From: Rossellomorea sp. AcN35-11
GTDB lineage: Bacteria > Bacillota > Bacilli > Bacillales > Bacillaceae_B
DNA: 64,000 bases
Reading direction: 5' to 3'
Assembly: GCA_030388825.1 (NCBI GenBank)
Contig: CP128835.1
Coordinates: 3,838,001-3,902,000, forward strand
The translations under genes were made by a program, and so were the position numbers. Under the pieces are notes generated by a model. That model was given only the letters and a program-made list of their open reading frames with translations. It ran no database searches and was not told the DNA's origin. Shown here piece after piece: positions 9,876 to 18,740 of this stretch (position 1 is the first letter of the stretch; each line of letters opens with the position of its first letter).

Positions 9876-10745
9876 TTATGATTCAATGATATTCATTTTT
9901 TTCAAAAATGGGATTGGATGCTGTTTTCGGAAAAGCTCTGTCACGAAATACGGGATGCCCTTCTCACTTTGACTTCTGGTAATCCAATTCGCTGCCTCTC
10001 GCACCTGCCCCGGGGCGTTCCCCATGGCCACACCGAGTCCGCAGCACTCTAATGAGTCGATATCATCCATACCCGACCCCACCATCACGATTTGCTCCTT
10101 CTTTACTCCCAAGCGCTCAGAGAGATACATCAACCCCCGCAGCTTTGATACCCCTTTTGGGACAATATCCAGTTTATAGTCGGAAGTCGGAATCGCATCC
10201 ACCTCTTCATACATTCCCTTTAAAGAGGCGACGACATCCCAGACATCTTCCCGGTGCTCCATGACTACTGAAATCTTCGGAACCGACATCGGATTTTCCA
10301 GGAGATGATCGCTCACTCGTTCCACAAACTGTTTACTATATAGTAATCTGGACTCTCTCTGCCATGAAACTTTGGCCATATCCTTCGCTTGGGAATTGGC
10401 TTTCCCTATAATGGAACGCTTCTCATGGGAGAGATATACTTGACTTGAGAACCCTTCCAGGAATTGAGCTATTTCATACGTGATATCCTCAGCGATTTTT
10501 TTTACATAAAGCGGCTTTTCAACCTCAAGCGCGATATAGGCTCCACTATGTGTGACGATAGGAGTATGAATCTTAAGGGCTTTGGCCACTTTTTTTGCTG
10601 AAGCAAAACTCCTGCTCGTGACTAATGTGACAGGCACGCCTTTATCTTGAACGTACTCAATTGCTTCCTTGGTTTCCCTCGCAATTTTTCCGTTTTCATT
10701 CACAATCGTTCCATCAATATTCAACGCCAGCATTCTATATATCAT
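9876..10745 (-). CDS. yhaX: YhaX-like HAD superfamily (Cof-type) protein with altered catalytic motifs
   Basis: The 289-residue product has the Cof-type HAD layout: motif I at residues 8-13, motif II VTLVTSRSF, a cap domain, and motif III/IV DIVPKGVSKLRGL and VGSGMDDIDSLECC. Motif I reads LNIDGT, so the usual nucleophile Asp is Asn9. In motif IV the usual GD is GS. Classical phosphatase chemistry would therefore be impaired, and the protein may be a pseudo-enzyme or a binder; some YhaX relatives may share this. I chose the ATG at 10745 (MIYRMLALN) because AGGGGGG lies 6 bases upstream; the frame extends upstream to 10889 without a ribosome site. Confidence 0.8.
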   Translation of the reverse strand: MIYRMLALNIDGTIVNENGKIARETKEAIEYVQDKGVPVTLVTSRSFASAKKVAKALKIHTPIVTHSGAYIALEVEKPLYVKKIAEDITYEIAQFLEGFSSQVYLSHEKRSIIGKANSQAKDMAKVSWQRESRLLYSKQFVERVSDHLLENPMSVPKISVVMEHREDVWDVVASLKGMYEEVDAIPTSDYKLDIVPKGVSKLRGLMYLSERLGVKKEQIVMVGSGMDDIDSLECCGLGVAMGNAPGQVREAANWITRSQSEKGIPYFVTELFRKQHPIPFLKKMNIIES

Positions 10746-10845
10746 TGGTGTCCCCCCTATATGTTGTCTGCTCCCTTTCTTTACTTCTATGAAGGTCTTG
10801 AGACAAATATGACAAGGGTCGTAATTATACTTGGATACCAGTACA

Positions 10846-10880
10846 AAAAAACCGACTCCCCTAGGGAAGCCGGTCTTTCT
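10846..10880 (-). terminator. Terminator after yheA
   Basis: On the minus strand ACCGGCTTCCC pairs with GGGGAGTCGGT and is followed by a run of seven T. It separates yheA from yhaX. Confidence 0.8.
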
Positions 10881-10891
10881 CTTATCCATTA

Positions 10892-11245
10892 TTACTTCTG
10901 CATTGAACCGTAAAGTTCTTCAAGAGGCTTCATGATGACTTTGTTTAAGTCATTGATGACCATACTCATGCGTTGCTCAGCTTCCATAAGCTTTGCGATT
11001 TTTTCGTGTTGTTGAACAAGTTGAGCTGTCTTTTGAGCCTGCTCTACTTCCTCTTGAGTGATTTCTTCACCGCTCATTTGCTTTTGTTGCAGGTTCATTT
11101 GAATGTTTCTGAAGTTTTCAAACATCTTATTCGCAGATTCGTCATTGTTCACTTCGTCATACATGTTTTTCAGTTGTAGAAATTCGTCGCTTTGACGTAA
11201 AGCACGTTCTAATTCGTTCGCTTGATCGTATAAGTTAATAGCCAA
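10892..11245 (-). CDS. yheA: YheA, YlbF/YmcA family helical protein
   Basis: The 117-residue, almost wholly helical protein (MAINLYDQANELERALRQS start) belongs to the YlbF/YmcA/YheA family. Relatives YlbF and YmcA work with YaaT in RNA processing and developmental control in B. subtilis; YheA itself has no clear role. A GGAGG site precedes the ATG. It has its own terminator and lies next to yheB as in B. subtilis. Confidence 0.88.
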   Translation of the reverse strand: MAINLYDQANELERALRQSDEFLQLKNMYDEVNNDESANKMFENFRNIQMNLQQKQMSGEEITQEEVEQAQKTAQLVQQHEKIAKLMEAEQRMSMVINDLNKVIMKPLEELYGSMQK

Positions 11246-11340
11246 AATACGTACCTCCTATAATTTCACTCTATGTTTCCTTCACCACTATAACAAACTA
11301 TAGAGTGAATTTCTAGGAAGGACCCTTGAACTCTGCTGAT

Positions 11341-12480
11341 TCAGGAGATGAACAGGGCGATGATCCCCTGGACAATCCCGATCACACCACCCAGCAATGC
11401 ACCTAAGTACGTAATCATCTTGAATTCGCGACGTGAAATGCCGAGCACCAATTCTTCCAATCTTTCAACGGAGAAGGATTCCACCTGCTCCTGGACAATC
11501 TGCTGAAGATGCATTTTCTCCATCAGGTTCGGTATCTTCTTCGATAAAAGGTCCGTCCCTCTGTCCACCCATTTCGGAAGCTGGGTTTGAAAGAATGTAT
11601 CTTGATGTGGCTGAAGCAAGTGGCTCAGGGGCTTTGAAAGGTGGGCTTCAATGTTAACGAGTTTAACCAGGGATGCCTGGACCCCTTGGATGAGATCTTC
11701 TTCGGGTAATCGATTGATGAAATCCTCAAGTTTCGTTTGTTTCAACTTCGACCATTCTTTCGTCAGGAGATTAAACAGGATTTCCTGAGTTCCTTCATGT
11801 TTGATGAATTTGACGATTTCAGGCTGAACTTTATCAGCAACGGACGTGTTACCAAGGAACATCCCCAGCATGTTTCCAAGCATGCCCCGTTCTTTCAGAA
11901 AGTCGTCGATCATCACTTTCACTTTCGCTTTTCCTTCAGGGCTCGTAAAGTATGCTTCTGCACGGTTCGCGATGAAATTGACTATTTCAGGGATATGTTC
12001 TTCCGCTTTGGCCTGCCACTTTTCGGGAAGAACCTCTTCAAGCTTCTTAGACGTATAAACTGCTTTTGTATCCTTCACTTTTACGGCTGCCCACTCCTCA
12101 AGCCACCCATTGAGACGATGGGAAGATACAGGGATCTGAAGGGTTTCCAGCCATTCATTCACCGTTTTGTCCGATGTGAAGACAGGCTTTAATTCTTCTG
12201 ACAGCCAGCTGGTTACGTCGTTTTGGAAATTTTCATTCATCACTTTTTTCTGGAGACTTTCAGGAGTGATTAAATGGTCCACCACCATTTTACCAAGTTG
12301 TTCAGCCAATTCCCCACGTCGTTTAGGGATAAGCCCCGGTGTGAAAGGAATTTTGAATTTCCCGATATAGTAAGCCTTATAAGGCCTGAATAACATTTTT
12401 ATCGCTAATGAGTTGGTGACTCCTCCAATGAGGGCTCCAATCAGTACCATGAACAGGAACAGGATGAAGACATCCAGCAT
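11341..12480 (-). CDS. yheB: YheB, DUF445 membrane protein
   Basis: The 379-residue protein has an N-terminal membrane helix (LFLFMVLIGALIGGVTNSLAI), a conserved DUF445 stretch KMLFRPYKAYYIGKFKIPFT, and a long helical cytoplasmic or external region. A C-terminal hydrophobic helix follows (LGALLGGVIGIVQGIIALF). DUF445 proteins are of unknown function. The gene is divergent from the ATP-grasp operon and shares its 131-base upstream region. Confidence 0.9.
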   Translation of the reverse strand: MLDVFILFLFMVLIGALIGGVTNSLAIKMLFRPYKAYYIGKFKIPFTPGLIPKRRGELAEQLGKMVVDHLITPESLQKKVMNENFQNDVTSWLSEELKPVFTSDKTVNEWLETLQIPVSSHRLNGWLEEWAAVKVKDTKAVYTSKKLEEVLPEKWQAKAEEHIPEIVNFIANRAEAYFTSPEGKAKVKVMIDDFLKERGMLGNMLGMFLGNTSVADKVQPEIVKFIKHEGTQEILFNLLTKEWSKLKQTKLEDFINRLPEEDLIQGVQASLVKLVNIEAHLSKPLSHLLQPHQDTFFQTQLPKWVDRGTDLLSKKIPNLMEKMHLQQIVQEQVESFSVERLEELVLGISRREFKMITYLGALLGGVIGIVQGIIALFIS

Positions 12481-12611
12481 GATTGCACCTTCCTTTTCTA
12501 CTTCTGTCGTTTGAACATTTCAGTTGGGTTTACATAGAATGCTATATCAACATTAGCCCAATAAATCATTATAAAATCAATCATACGGGTTATGCAAATG
12601 GAGAATGCAGA

Positions 12612-13949
12612 ATGAAGATAAAATGTTCATTTAGTTCAAATAAACACCATCATGACCATCATTTCTTGACTGTACCGAAGAAGCTGATGAGTCGTTTACC
12701 TTTCCAGCGGGAGATGACGCTGAAATGTGGAAACTCTCATCTGGATGTTACATGTGTGGAGAGTACAAGTGATACTCAGCACATTATATTGGATACAGGC
12801 GATTCATTATTTTCATCCATACCAAATCTGGATCCCATATGGATATCTATCGATTCCAGACATAATATGATTCGTATGGGGCCGGTTGTCGCCCTATTAA
12901 TCAATCCATTCTCTCTTCGTACATTACCTTCACACTCTTTAAAAGAATATTTTACAGAGTGTCAGAGCTGGTTTCAACAAAAAGGTGGATTATTTTACCT
13001 GCTTCCCCTCCCATCCTTTCTAGGCGATCTTAAAGAAGGTGTCGCCTATCATGATGGGGACTGGAAATCCACCTTGCTTCCAGCTCCAGATATTATATAC
13101 AATCGCTGTCACTCACGGAAGACAGAAAGAAATTCTTCTTATAAAGACGCCCTCATCCGCTCTGAAGACCGGCAAATCCATGTCTTCAACTCTGGTTTTC
13201 TAGGAAAAGATGAAGTTTACCAATCTCTGAAAGACAGCCCGGCCCTCGCACAGTATTTACCCAAAACCGTCCAAGGATTTGATTCATTAGAGGAGATGCT
13301 GGACGTATATGAAGATGTTTTCTTAAAAGGGATCAACGGCAGTAAAGGGCGCTACATCATGCGCATTCAAAAAAAAGACAACGAATATATCATGTACCAA
13401 AATTCATTTTCCTCAAAGAGTCCACTCTCTTTTTCAACTTATTCTTCACTCTTTAAACAGATTCGGGCGTGGTGTAAATCCTCTTCTTATTTAACACAGG
13501 AAACCATTCCATTCCTTTCTGTGGAAGGTCAGCCATTAGACTTTCGATTTCTTTGTCATCTAAATGGGAAGAGGAGCTGGGAAATCGTCTCTGCTGTTGC
13601 CCGTGTCGCTGCAAAGGAACAATTCGTGGCAAACATCGATCAGGGTGGGCGAATCGAAAAGCCCCTTTCCATCCTGAACACCTATTTCCCCCCCAAGAAA
13701 AGTGCTGAGATTTTTCTTGAGATGAGGGAATTATGTAAGCATGCCGCAGAGCTTCTCTCGGAGACGGCTGACGGGCATTTTGCCGAGCTCGGGCTGGATG
13801 TCGGCATCGATCATAGCGGGAAGCCGTGGCTGATTGAAATCAATTCCAAACCTTCTAAAAGGACGTACCTTGATAACGACCGGATCCGACCGTCGGTGAA
13901 AGCACTGTATGAATATAGTTCCGGTATATGGATGAACAAGGAGGATTAA
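12612..13949 (+). CDS. YheC/YheD-family ATP-grasp protein (spore coat-associated), copy 1
   Basis: This 445-residue protein is the first of four tandem members of the YheC/YheD ATP-grasp family. It has an extra N-terminal domain of about 100 residues like YheD, then PDIIYNRCHSRK, the LPKT segment, and a C-terminal ATP-grasp metal-binding motif EINSKPSKRTYLD. B. subtilis YheC and YheD are associated with the spore coat; the ligase reaction is not known. I chose the ATG at 12612 (MKIKCSFSSN) because GGAG lies 8 bases upstream. The frame extends to 12483 but those 43 residues lack a ribosome site and look non-coding. The next gene starts 4 bases after the stop. Confidence 0.88.
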   Translation: MKIKCSFSSNKHHHDHHFLTVPKKLMSRLPFQREMTLKCGNSHLDVTCVESTSDTQHIILDTGDSLFSSIPNLDPIWISIDSRHNMIRMGPVVALLINPFSLRTLPSHSLKEYFTECQSWFQQKGGLFYLLPLPSFLGDLKEGVAYHDGDWKSTLLPAPDIIYNRCHSRKTERNSSYKDALIRSEDRQIHVFNSGFLGKDEVYQSLKDSPALAQYLPKTVQGFDSLEEMLDVYEDVFLKGINGSKGRYIMRIQKKDNEYIMYQNSFSSKSPLSFSTYSSLFKQIRAWCKSSSYLTQETIPFLSVEGQPLDFRFLCHLNGKRSWEIVSAVARVAAKEQFVANIDQGGRIEKPLSILNTYFPPKKSAEIFLEMRELCKHAAELLSETADGHFAELGLDVGIDHSGKPWLIEINSKPSKRTYLDNDRIRPSVKALYEYSSGIWMNKED

Positions 13950-13953
13950 TTCA

Positions 13954-15045
13954 ATGAACCATTCACTGGGCATTATGACCCTTACGCCCCAAGAAATGAA
14001 CAGCTATTTCACAGAAATTGGGAAACAATCCATTTCATACCCTGTGGATCTATACCTGTTTTCTCCTAAAGGAGTGTCTCCATTAAACGAGACAGTGGAA
14101 GGATACTACTTCAATAAGGAAGCTCAAAACTGGGAAAGAGAAGCCTTTGAGATACCCGATTATATTTATGACCGTACGTATTACCAAAAGGATTTGGAAT
14201 CCCGGCAGGCCAAGGTTGTCGTTCAATGGCTGAAAAATCAGAGTCATATCCGCTTTCTCGGATATGGTCTCCCAAATAAATGGCATCTCTATGAAAAGCT
14301 GAAGAATACAGCCCTCTCCCCTTATATACCCGAAACATACCTTGTGACTGATGGAAAACATTTATTAAATCTACTCTCAAAACATAAAGATGTAATAATC
14401 AAGCCCGTTGACGGGGCCCATGGATTTGCTGTTTACCATCTGGCGGAGACTCATTCGGACATTGTCGTCCGCACGACAAAAAAGCGGGGAATCGTGGAAC
14501 AATCCTTTCCAAATAAAGAGAAGTTCCTTATTTGGTCTGATCATATCCTCAAGCAGCACACTTTCATTTGTCAAAAAAGATTGCTCAATCTAACAAAACA
14601 AAACGCCCCCTTCGATATGCGCATCCTTCTCAATAAAAATGCATTGGGTGAGTGGAGGGAATTTCAGCGGGCGATACGAGTGGGAAAAGAAAATGGAATT
14701 CTGACAAACATCAGTCGAGGTGCATCTTATACCTCTTTCGGTAATTGGAAGAGATCACAGGATACAGTTGCATGGGATGGTATGGAAGAGGAACTGACCG
14801 GTATCTTGGAGGAAATGCCATTACTCCTTGAAGAGCACTTTTCTCCCCTCTTTGAAATAGGGGTCGATCTTATCATTTGTGAAGACCAATCGATGTGGAT
14901 ACTGGATATGAATTCTAAGCCTGGTCATAAAGTAGTGGATGAATTAAGTCCAGAAAAGGCTTATTCAATGTTCCAAGCCCCGTTGGATTATTGTGATTTC
15001 CTGGCATCACAGAGCATTTCATCCTTAAGACGAGGTGATTTTTAA
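13954..15045 (+). CDS. yheC: YheC-type ATP-grasp protein, copy 2
   Basis: At 363 residues this copy has the length of B. subtilis YheC. Motifs are PDYIYDRTYYQ, LPNKWHLYEKLKN, DVIIKPVDGAHGF (ATP-binding strand), FDMRILLNKN and, at the end, DMNSKPGHKVVDE, where Asp replaces the usual Glu of the E-x-N-x-K metal site. The ribosome site AAGGAGG lies inside the end of copy 1, so the two are translationally linked. The stop overlaps the start of copy 3 by one base (TAATG). Confidence 0.88.
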   Translation: MNHSLGIMTLTPQEMNSYFTEIGKQSISYPVDLYLFSPKGVSPLNETVEGYYFNKEAQNWEREAFEIPDYIYDRTYYQKDLESRQAKVVVQWLKNQSHIRFLGYGLPNKWHLYEKLKNTALSPYIPETYLVTDGKHLLNLLSKHKDVIIKPVDGAHGFAVYHLAETHSDIVVRTTKKRGIVEQSFPNKEKFLIWSDHILKQHTFICQKRLLNLTKQNAPFDMRILLNKNALGEWREFQRAIRVGKENGILTNISRGASYTSFGNWKRSQDTVAWDGMEEELTGILEEMPLLLEEHFSPLFEIGVDLIICEDQSMWILDMNSKPGHKVVDELSPEKAYSMFQAPLDYCDFLASQSISSLRRGDF

Positions 15046-16418
15046 TGCTTAAAACGTTTAAAATCGAACAATTTCATGATGACGAAGACATCCTCTATCT
15101 TCCTTCCGGTTTCAAACTTGAAGGAGAAACAATTCCTCAGATAATGATTCTTGGAACTGCCCGGCAAAAGGCCCTATGCCTGCGTCATCCAAACGGGCGG
15201 AATGTCATTGGAATGAGTTCAAGTTTAGCAGCAAAGTTACATCTCCCTTCTAAAGTAGAGGCCCTTTCTCTACTAGCCAAGGAGGATTGTCTATATCTCG
15301 GGGTGCTCATTGGGATCTTCACCTCAGGATTCAGGAGCTTTCGTTTAAGTCCCATTGGTGAACGGTCCCATTTTTTCAAAAAACTCCTGTCCGTTCAATC
15401 CTCATTGGGAGTCATTCCCTTTGTATTCGGCGAACGTCATATCGATTGGGAAAATGGACTTGTACAGGGTTATTTCCACTTTGGGGAAGGATGGGAAATC
15501 GAGAACATCCCTTTACCTAATGTCATCTATGACAGACTGCCGAACCGTCGCAGCGAAAAAAGAAAAACCTACCGCCTCATCAAAGAAAGGTTACAAAGAG
15601 AATATGGAATCCCATGGTACAACCCGGGATTCTTTAATAAGCTTGATTTATTTGAACGACTGGAGAATGATTCTTCGGTCCAGCACTTTCTCCCCGAGAC
15701 ACACCCGTTTCAATCATTTGATGTGATGGAACGCATGTTAGCAGAACATCACCATGTTTACCTGAAGCCAAAAAACGGGAGTCTCGGCAATGGCATTCAC
15801 AAGATAACATACAGCCGCTCAACCGATGAATATTATTGCCGTTTCAGAGATGAAGATCAGAAAAACCGTTTACTGAAGTTTAAAACGCTGGAACAGCTCG
15901 CCAAAACGATCTTCAAACATCGAAACCCTGACACATATATCGTGCAACAAGGAATATCTTTATTGCACGATCATAATCGCCCCATCGACTTTCGGGTTCA
16001 TACGAACAAGGACGAAAATGGTTCCTGGCAGGTAAGCGCAATAGCAGGGAAGATTGCCGGGAGCGGAAGTGTGACGACCCATACCAATAACGGCGGAGAA
16101 GTAAGGGTTTTATCTGAATTATTTACAGAAGAAGAAGACCGGCGATTGGTCGAAGAAGCACTTAAGGAAGCTGCTTTAGAACTCTCTCATGCCATTGAAC
16201 GCAACCTGGAAGGATTTATTGGGGAAATCGGTTTTGATTTCGGAGTGGATAAAGATCACCGAATCTGGATGTTCGAAGCAAATTCAAAGCCGGGAAGATC
16301 GATCTTTTCACACCCGGAATTAAAAAGCTTTGATTTATTAACAAGAAAACTCGCTTTATCATTCGGTATCTTCCTTACTCAGCAAAGCTTGAAACATCCA
16401 GAGGAATTGATTCCATGA
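15045..16418 (+). CDS. yheD: YheD-type ATP-grasp protein, copy 3
   Basis: The 457-residue product matches YheD in length and has the N-terminal extra domain. The ATP-grasp core shows PNVIYDRLPNRRSE, GFFNKLDLFERLEND, VYLKPKNGSLGNGI, RPIDFRVHTNKDENG and FGVDKDHRIWMFEANSKPG. Gene contacts on both sides are overlapping (1 base and 4 bases), so all four copies appear to be read from one mRNA. The role is inferred to be spore-coat related from the YheD relationship. Confidence 0.88.
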   Translation: MLKTFKIEQFHDDEDILYLPSGFKLEGETIPQIMILGTARQKALCLRHPNGRNVIGMSSSLAAKLHLPSKVEALSLLAKEDCLYLGVLIGIFTSGFRSFRLSPIGERSHFFKKLLSVQSSLGVIPFVFGERHIDWENGLVQGYFHFGEGWEIENIPLPNVIYDRLPNRRSEKRKTYRLIKERLQREYGIPWYNPGFFNKLDLFERLENDSSVQHFLPETHPFQSFDVMERMLAEHHHVYLKPKNGSLGNGIHKITYSRSTDEYYCRFRDEDQKNRLLKFKTLEQLAKTIFKHRNPDTYIVQQGISLLHDHNRPIDFRVHTNKDENGSWQVSAIAGKIAGSGSVTTHTNNGGEVRVLSELFTEEEDRRLVEEALKEAALELSHAIERNLEGFIGEIGFDFGVDKDHRIWMFEANSKPGRSIFSHPELKSFDLLTRKLALSFGIFLTQQSLKHPEELIP

Positions 16419-17608
16419 TTATTCTGTATGACCGTTTTAAAAAAACCTTTTTTCATGAGGAAAAATCCATAACGACCTTTGGGTTTGCTAAGGATTCCTT
16501 CCTCCTATCCTCCAAACATCAGAAGGACTGCTACCGATTCACCATCCATTCAAGGAAGCAGAACATCCCGGCGATTCCATTGATCGGGATCGTCGCCAGT
16601 AAGGAGAAAAGCAACAGATACAAAGGGAACTTTGAATGGTTCCGTTCCATCCAACAAGACGTGGAAGAGGCCGGGGGAATGTGTTTTGTTTTCTCCCCGC
16701 AGGATGTATTCGGAGAGACCATTTCAGGGATCATATACAATCAGCCATTGAATAAATGGGTTAAATGCTTATTCCCGGTCCCTAATGTCATTTACAATCG
16801 GGTTCCTTCCAGACAGGCAGAGGAGGATCAATCGTATGAGAAGTTACTCCATTTCATTGATAGACACAAGATTCCCTTCTTTAATCCACATTTTTTCAAT
16901 AAGTGGAATGTATACGAAGTATTGTCGGAGAGCAATGTACTGAAGCCATACCTTCCCCACACAGAACGTGTAACAAATGAAGAGGCTTTCTCCCAATTTC
17001 TCAACTCCCATAAAAAAGTGTATGTCAAACATTCCCTCGCATCACAGGGAAAGGGGATCAGACTTATTGAGATAGATCCAAAAGGGCGTGTCCTATGTAA
17101 AAGCATTAAGAAAATAGAGAGGTTTCTAAACGTATCCAGACTTTTTCAATCTTACAGTGAATGGTTTAAGAGTGATGAGTGGATCATGCAGGAGTCCATA
17201 CCTTGTAAAACACTGTATGATCATCGCTATGACTTCAGGATCCTGGTCCTTCACACAGGGGTGGATTTCCAATTGATCGGTATCGGTGTGAGAATGTCAC
17301 AACGGCAGGAGGTCACCACTCACGTTCCTGCTGGGGGAAGGATCATTTCACTGAAAGATGTGGCGGAAGCTCAGACAAAAAAGGAAATTTCATCAATTGT
17401 TCAAGCATGCGGGAAAGAATTGGCTAAATCCTTCGGCTATGTTGGGGAATTCTCCATCGACTTAGCCCCAAGGGAACAAGGCGGTTTAGTCTTATTTGAA
17501 ATCAATTCTAAGCCCATGACCTTTGATGAAGAGGAAATTGAAACGAAAAGGCGGAAGCAGCTTGTCCGCACCTTCCTCACACTCAGCGCAATAAATAAAG
17601 AAGGTTGA
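16415..17608 (+). CDS. YheC/YheD-family ATP-grasp protein, copy 4
   Basis: This 397-residue protein closes the four-gene run and starts with an ATGA overlap on copy 3. It has PNVIYNRVPSRQAE, HFFNKWNVYEVLSE, VYVKHSLASQGKGI, DHRYDFRILVLHTG and an end motif LFEINSKPM. Compared with copy 2 it has a longer N-terminal region, beginning MIILYDRFKKTFF. A terminator follows within 10 bases. Sequence divergence between the four copies suggests they are not recent duplicates and may have distinct substrates or partners. Confidence 0.87.
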   Translation: MIILYDRFKKTFFHEEKSITTFGFAKDSFLLSSKHQKDCYRFTIHSRKQNIPAIPLIGIVASKEKSNRYKGNFEWFRSIQQDVEEAGGMCFVFSPQDVFGETISGIIYNQPLNKWVKCLFPVPNVIYNRVPSRQAEEDQSYEKLLHFIDRHKIPFFNPHFFNKWNVYEVLSESNVLKPYLPHTERVTNEEAFSQFLNSHKKVYVKHSLASQGKGIRLIEIDPKGRVLCKSIKKIERFLNVSRLFQSYSEWFKSDEWIMQESIPCKTLYDHRYDFRILVLHTGVDFQLIGIGVRMSQRQEVTTHVPAGGRIISLKDVAEAQTKKEISSIVQACGKELAKSFGYVGEFSIDLAPREQGGLVLFEINSKPMTFDEEEIETKRRKQLVRTFLTLSAINKEG

Positions 17609-17631
17609 ATTCACAGGGATTCAACCTTTCT
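17599..17631. terminator. Terminator between ATP-grasp operon and ferritin-like gene
   Basis: AAGGTTGAAT and ATTCAACCTT form a stem around a 7-base loop, followed by a T-rich stretch. It lies between two convergent genes and may serve both. Confidence 0.75.
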
Positions 17632-17640
17632 CCTTTCACC

Positions 17641-18039
17641 CTATCGTAATGAATTATAAATAGTAGAAAATCGGGTAGCATGTTCCATTTCATCAGTCAT
17701 GGCAATAAAAAGTGGTTTGTATGCTTGTTGATTGGGGATTTCAAGCAGCATGTCCCTGTAAAATTCTGCAGCCTCAAGCTCATCCTTCAGTGCTCTCATC
17801 ACCCCTTCTTTAAACGTCGTAAACCCCACCTTCTCCTTCTTATGTTCGTAGTATTCTCCAGTCAATAAATAATGCAGGTATTGAAACATTTCATAATGTT
17901 CTTTTTCATCCTTCCGGGCATGTTCGATAAACTCTGCATACAATGGATTGTTTGTCCGCGCTTTTAATTCTTTATAGAAATAATAGGCTGACCACTCATC
18001 ACTGATCGCCTTTTGCAAATCACGAATAAACGTATTCAT
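17641..18039 (-). CDS. Ferritin-like/rubrerythrin-family protein
   Basis: The 132-residue, helical protein carries the four-helix di-iron pattern: E in DEWSAYYF, EKEHYEMF, KDELEAAEFY and DEMEHATRF. These resemble the spaced Glu/His ligands of rubrerythrin-type proteins found in Bacillus spores (YhjR-like). There is no rubredoxin domain. A GAGGAGGG ribosome site precedes the ATG. Oxidative-stress or spore-coat roles are possible; neither is shown by the sequence. Confidence 0.75.
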   Translation of the reverse strand: MNTFIRDLQKAISDEWSAYYFYKELKARTNNPLYAEFIEHARKDEKEHYEMFQYLHYLLTGEYYEHKKEKVGFTTFKEGVMRALKDELEAAEFYRDMLLEIPNQQAYKPLFIAMTDEMEHATRFSTIYNSLR

Positions 18040-18154
18040 TCCTCGTCCCTCCTCTAGCTCTTCTGTAAATTCTATTAGGGGAGGATTTCATTTATGATAC
18101 AATTACAACCATAGAACTCTTTAAAACGTTTACACAAATAATGGAGGATGAATA

Positions 18155-18364
18155 ATGATACAGCATTTCCAATTCAAAAACATGTTTGAAAATAAACAGC
18201 TTCCGGGCTGGACTTTTTCTTTTTATTTCAGTGGGAAGAAATACACTGGTCATTATCATAAGGACGGGAGAATCGAATGGGACGGTCCCATCCCACCTGC
18301 GGAAAATGAAGACGACCTTAAAAAGCAGCTCCATGAACTGATGCTCTTCCATGTATATGAATGA
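18155..18364 (+). CDS. yheE: YheE-like small protein (DUF5342)
   Basis: The 69-residue protein contains FSFYFSGKKYTGHYHKDGRIEW and resembles B. subtilis YheE, which also lies downstream of yheD. GGAGG is 7 bases upstream of the ATG. The compact beta-rich sequence has no known activity. Confidence 0.75.
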   Translation: MIQHFQFKNMFENKQLPGWTFSFYFSGKKYTGHYHKDGRIEWDGPIPPAENEDDLKKQLHELMLFHVYE

Positions 18365-18450
18365 TGAGCCTATACCTAAAGGGAAATGAATGACATTTCA
18401 TGCATAACTTCAGCTTCCTATCCAAAACTAAGTGCAGGAGGCTGATGAGC

Positions 18451-18639
18451 ATGAAAAAAGACAACTTAACCGACCAATTTCTTCCTGATACGAATTACGA
18501 AGGGAAAGAAAAAGCGTTTCTGGATGTTGACCGCTTCATCAATGAAGGGATGTCAGGAGGTTCCGTCCATATGAGGGAAAACACCACCAACATCGAAGAA
18601 GCAGTTGACATTACACAATATGAAGAACCCCCAAAATGA
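18451..18639 (+). CDS. Small acidic hypothetical protein
   Basis: I do not recognise this 62-residue protein (MKKDNLTDQFLPDTNYEGKE start). It is acidic and hydrophilic, with no membrane segment. AGGAGG lies 9 bases before the ATG at 18451. A second ATG at 18445 is too close to it, and the longer frame from 18400 has no ribosome site. It is probably in the same transcription unit as yheE. Confidence 0.6.
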   Translation: MKKDNLTDQFLPDTNYEGKEKAFLDVDRFINEGMSGGSVHMRENTTNIEEAVDITQYEEPPK

Positions 18640-18693
18640 TAAAGGAGAATGGCTTTCCTTTCCTGTGAATGTGAGGGGGTTGGCCCTGGAGCA

Positions 18694-18731
18694 AAAAAAG
18701 CTGCCTGAAGGTGGGATCCTTCGGCAGCTTA
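18694..18731 (-). terminator. Terminator after the CsoR/CstR-family gene
   Basis: AGCTGCC-GAAGGA pairs with TCCTTC-GGCAGCT across a short loop, with a run of seven T on the minus strand side. Confidence 0.85.
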
Positions 18732-18740
18732 TTCACATTT

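Noticed and set aside
9556..9972. Plus-strand frame of 138 codons across the hemZ start
   Set aside because: It is antisense to hemZ and yhaX and crosses their terminator; no ribosome site.
12481..12611. Sigma-E or sigma-K promoter before the ATP-grasp operon
   Set aside because: CATACGGG at about 12581 resembles part of a sigma-E -10, but I found no -35 at correct spacing, so I do not call it.
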